Shown here: positions 4,593-5,106 of the stretch, in pieces
Position numbering within the stretch: the first letter of the stretch is position 1
Layout: each line of letters opens with the position of its first letter
Source: a bacterium UBP2_UBA4780
GTDB taxonomy: Bacteria > Edwardsbacteria > AC1 > EtOH8
Direction of reading: 5' to 3'
Assembly: GCA_002403115.1 (NCBI GenBank)
Contig: DHHE01000130.1
Span: forward strand, 1-5,106
Length of the DNA stretch: 5,106 nucleotides
Translations under genes and position numbers: made by a program
Notes under the pieces: generated by a model
Database searches by the model: none
The model's input: only the letters and a program-made list of their open reading frames with translations
Told to the model about the DNA's origin: nothing

Positions 4593-5106
4593 TGGCGGAG
4601 GGGCCCTCCCCTCAGCTGCAGGAGTATCTCGAGCTACAGGACAGCCTAAAGGCCCGGCATCCTTCGCCGGAAGAGTTACTGTCTTTGTATGGCAAGGCCA
4701 GGGAAGCCGGATTGCCCCGGGAGGCCAGGCACCATCTGGTCCTGGCTGGAGAGATGTTCACCGGCCACCCCAAGGTCAGGGAGCTGCTGGCCGCGGAGCT
4801 GGGCCCGGAGGGGTTCGGCAAATGGGAGGCGGAGCGCGCCCCGGTGACGCCCTTCTGGCGGGAGCTGGGGGCCATAATCCGCTATCCCGCTTCCCCTGGA
4901 ACCCTGACGATGCTGGCCATCGCATCTTTGGGCCTTTCTCTATATTTCCTCTTCGAGGACCTGATGCTTATTGCCCCCTGGCTGAGGGTGGCCGGTGTTC
5001 CGGCCTTCATGGCCGGGGGGCTGGCTTGGTTCGCCATAGCCATTATCCTTCCGGGTTTTTACCGCACCATCGTCTGGGAGACCGCCATGGGAAGGGACGA
5101 CTTTCC
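4592..5106 (+). CDS. Putative membrane protein with helical N-terminal domain, 5' part only
   Basis: The frame runs open from ATG 4592 to the right edge, giving 171 whole codons and no stop. The start overlaps the upstream TGA (TGATG), so translation is probably coupled. Residues 1-82 are soluble and helical. HPSPEELLSLYGKAREAGLPREARHHLVLAGEMFTGHP (24-60) has the paired-helix look of one or two TPR-like repeats, though the consensus is weak. Two hydrophobic segments follow: about 103-122 (LTMLAIASLGLSLYFLF) and about 134-157 (AGVPAFMAGGLAWFAIAIIL). After these comes PGFYRTIVWETAMGRDDFP. The arrangement is a cytoplasmic domain followed by a multi-span membrane domain that continues outside the window. 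The sequence Y-x-x-I-x-x-x-TAMGRDDFP after a membrane helix reminds me of Yip1/DUF4013-like proteins, but this is only a resemblance. No function is assigned. The codon pattern is a little more mixed than in its neighbours (TTA, TTG, CTA, ATA all appear). Confidence 0.75.
   Translation, partial: MAEGPSPQLQEYLELQDSLKARHPSPEELLSLYGKAREAGLPREARHHLVLAGEMFTGHPKVRELLAAELGPEGFGKWEAERAPVTPFWRELGAIIRYPASPGTLTMLAIASLGLSLYFLFEDLMLIAPWLRVAGVPAFMAGGLAWFAIAIILPGFYRTIVWETAMGRDDF

Overview
This is a GC-rich window (roughly 60-65% G+C by eye) from a bacterium. All six supportable genes lie on the + strand. The organism is probably an uncultivated or little-studied Gram-negative lineage. The reasons are strong Shine-Dalgarno sites, heavy use of AGG and CGG for arginine, and a Gfo/Idh/MocA dehydrogenase of the subtype that I recall lying beside lipid A (lpx) genes in other Gram-negative bacteria. 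The sequence does not allow a firm taxonomic placement.

Layout: (1) the 3' end of a small DUF861-type cupin gene (1-233). (2) A 389-residue protein I do not recognise, with two predicted coiled coils (268-1437). (3) A 318-residue NAD(P)-dependent Gfo/Idh/MocA oxidoreductase starting at TTG (1495-2451). (4) A stand-alone pyruvate-kinase C-terminal-like domain protein of 185 residues (2555-3112). (5) A 244-bp intergenic region filled by four related copies of a roughly 45-bp GTCAYCCTGAG...CGAAGG-type repeat, two in each orientation, followed by a short AT-rich tract that probably holds a promoter. (6) A 411-residue imidazolonepropionase-like metal-dependent amidohydrolase (3357-4592). (7) The 5' part of a membrane protein gene whose start codon overlaps the amidohydrolase stop (4592 to the right edge).

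The tight 34-bp and 57-bp gaps suggest that the cupin, the unknown protein and the dehydrogenase may be co-transcribed. The amidohydrolase and membrane protein overlap by one base and are very likely translationally coupled. The repeat array separates these two groups. Two of the other gaps carry a shared 15-bp motif (CGGATCRACGCGGAT), which looks like part of a second dispersed repeat family. The genes do not form an obvious common pathway. I see no phage, transposase, CRISPR, toxin-antitoxin or defence system, and no RNA gene. The most notable items are the unrecognised coiled-coil protein and the two intergenic repeat families.
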